Source of the DNA: Myxococcales bacterium
Lineage (GTDB): Bacteria; Myxococcota; Myxococcia; Myxococcales; Myxococcaceae
Reading direction: 5' to 3'
Length of the DNA: 6,801 nt
Assembly: GCA_003153055.1 (NCBI GenBank)
Contig: PMBV01000547.1
Location: 1-6,801, forward strand
Shown: one piece after another, positions 6,340-6,801 of the stretch
How the letters are laid out: every line of letters begins with the position of its first letter
Position numbering within the stretch: position 1 is the first letter of the stretch
Position numbers and translations under genes: made by a program
The notes under the pieces: generated by a model
Databases searched by the model: none
Seen by the model: only the letters and a program-made list of their open reading frames with translations
What the model was told of the DNA's origin: nothing

Positions 6340-6368
6340 TGTTTACCCAAGGGGGAGTCCTCGCGCAA
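6340..6368 (-). promoter_or_regulatory. Weak candidate promoter for the effector operon
   Basis: On the minus strand the hexamer TTGCGC (6368-6363) and the hexamer TAAACA (6345-6340) are separated by 17 bases, about 35 bases ahead of the first gene's ATG. Each hexamer matches the sigma-70 consensus at only three of six positions, so this is a guess from spacing and location. No operator palindrome or sigma-54 site (GG-N10-GC) was found beside it. Confidence 0.2.
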
Positions 6369-6801
6369 CCTCAGGCTCAGCGCGGCGGCAGCGAGGGATG
6401 CTCCTTGAGGGCCCCGTGTCGGCGGGCGGGCGCAGACTGGTTCGGCAAGCCGTCCTTGGTGTTGGCTGTGATGTGCCCGACAGACGACGGAGCCGCTCAT
6501 CTCGACGGCCCGTCCGGAGCGCATTGGGACGACTCGCCGCCCTTGGTTGCTCTTCTCATTCTCTCCCCCTCTTCGTGTTGGCTCGAGGGTTCGACTTGGA
6601 CATCGGCTCCCTGGGTCTGCACGACCGGGGCCATTGCCGAGCAGCCGAAGTTGCTGGGGAGCGCAGGGAGACCCCCGTCCGACGGGCGAGACGCCCAGTC
6701 CGCGGTGGCGGACGGTCTGGGCCGCGTAGAGGTTCCGGCCAGGGCCGACTGACTGAAGACCAGGGCTTCCAGAACGCTACGGCGCGGAGCGCCAAGGGCG
6801 A
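6369..6801. other. Upstream region without a convincing gene
   Basis: I see no recognisable gene in this stretch on either strand. One minus-strand frame is open from the window edge (first full codon ending at 6799) to a TGA at 6497-6499, about 100 codons. Its product is rich in Ser, Pro, Arg and Gly, shows no domain I know, and its third-position bias is weak. It could be the tail of a gene beginning outside the window or chance openness in GC-rich DNA. The same frame stays open for about 30 more codons after that TGA, so a decayed gene is also possible. A long plus-strand frame running through here is mainly the shadow of the minus-strand gene next door. No tRNA or terminator is visible; there is only a short hairpin-forming TCCGC/GCGGA pair near 6700. 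Confidence 0.35.

Noticed and set aside
5652..6752. A 366-codon plus-strand open frame
   Set aside because: Most of it lies antisense to the LysM gene. Its product is Ser/Arg/Pro-rich with no domain, as expected for a shadow of a high-GC gene.
1..6801. CRISPR array, rRNA or insertion-sequence transposase
   Set aside because: No regularly spaced repeats, no rRNA signature sequences and no DDE or serine-recombinase motif in any frame I read.

Overview
The window is high-GC bacterial DNA (roughly two-thirds G+C by eye). Its genes show strong G/C bias at third codon positions and good Shine-Dalgarno sites. This suits a myxobacterium (Archangium, Cystobacter, Myxococcus or a relative) or another high-GC proteobacterium. 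That assignment is an inference from composition, the accessory toxin content and the abundant gene debris; no marker gene is present.

Layout, read on the minus strand, which is the transcribed direction of every gene I can support. About 500 bases at the right end (6305-6801) hold no convincing gene and probably carry the operon promoter. Next come three tightly coupled genes: a 420-residue protein with a variant LysM domain (6304-5042), an 882-residue modular protein with central membrane segments, a Pro/Ala/Glu/Gln-rich linker and a separate C-terminal domain (5045-2397), and a small acidic protein of 84-85 residues (2400-2143). Each junction is a 4-base ATGA stop/start overlap. The order (accessory protein, large polymorphic-toxin-like effector, small acidic protein directly behind the toxin tip) is the classic layout of a contact-dependent or type VI-like effector with its immunity gene. 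No VgrG, PAAR, Hcp, Rhs or secretion-machine gene lies in the window, so the delivery route is unproven.

The immunity side continues with a frameshifted remnant of a DUF4926-like gene (2133-1984) and an 81-residue small gene (1987-1742) that begins inside the remnant's stop (GTGA). The 81-residue gene may itself be the front part of a longer gene cut short in a TTTT run.

The left 1.7 kb is mostly debris and structure. It holds a nested inverted repeat with an imperfect second copy about 360 bases away, a coding-like minus-strand fragment, a strong plus-strand intrinsic terminator without a recognisable gene in front of it, and a VapC-type PIN-domain toxin gene broken by two compensating frameshifts at the far left. 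The window therefore reads as an intact effector/immunity operon followed by a graveyard of spare immunity and toxin-antitoxin genes.
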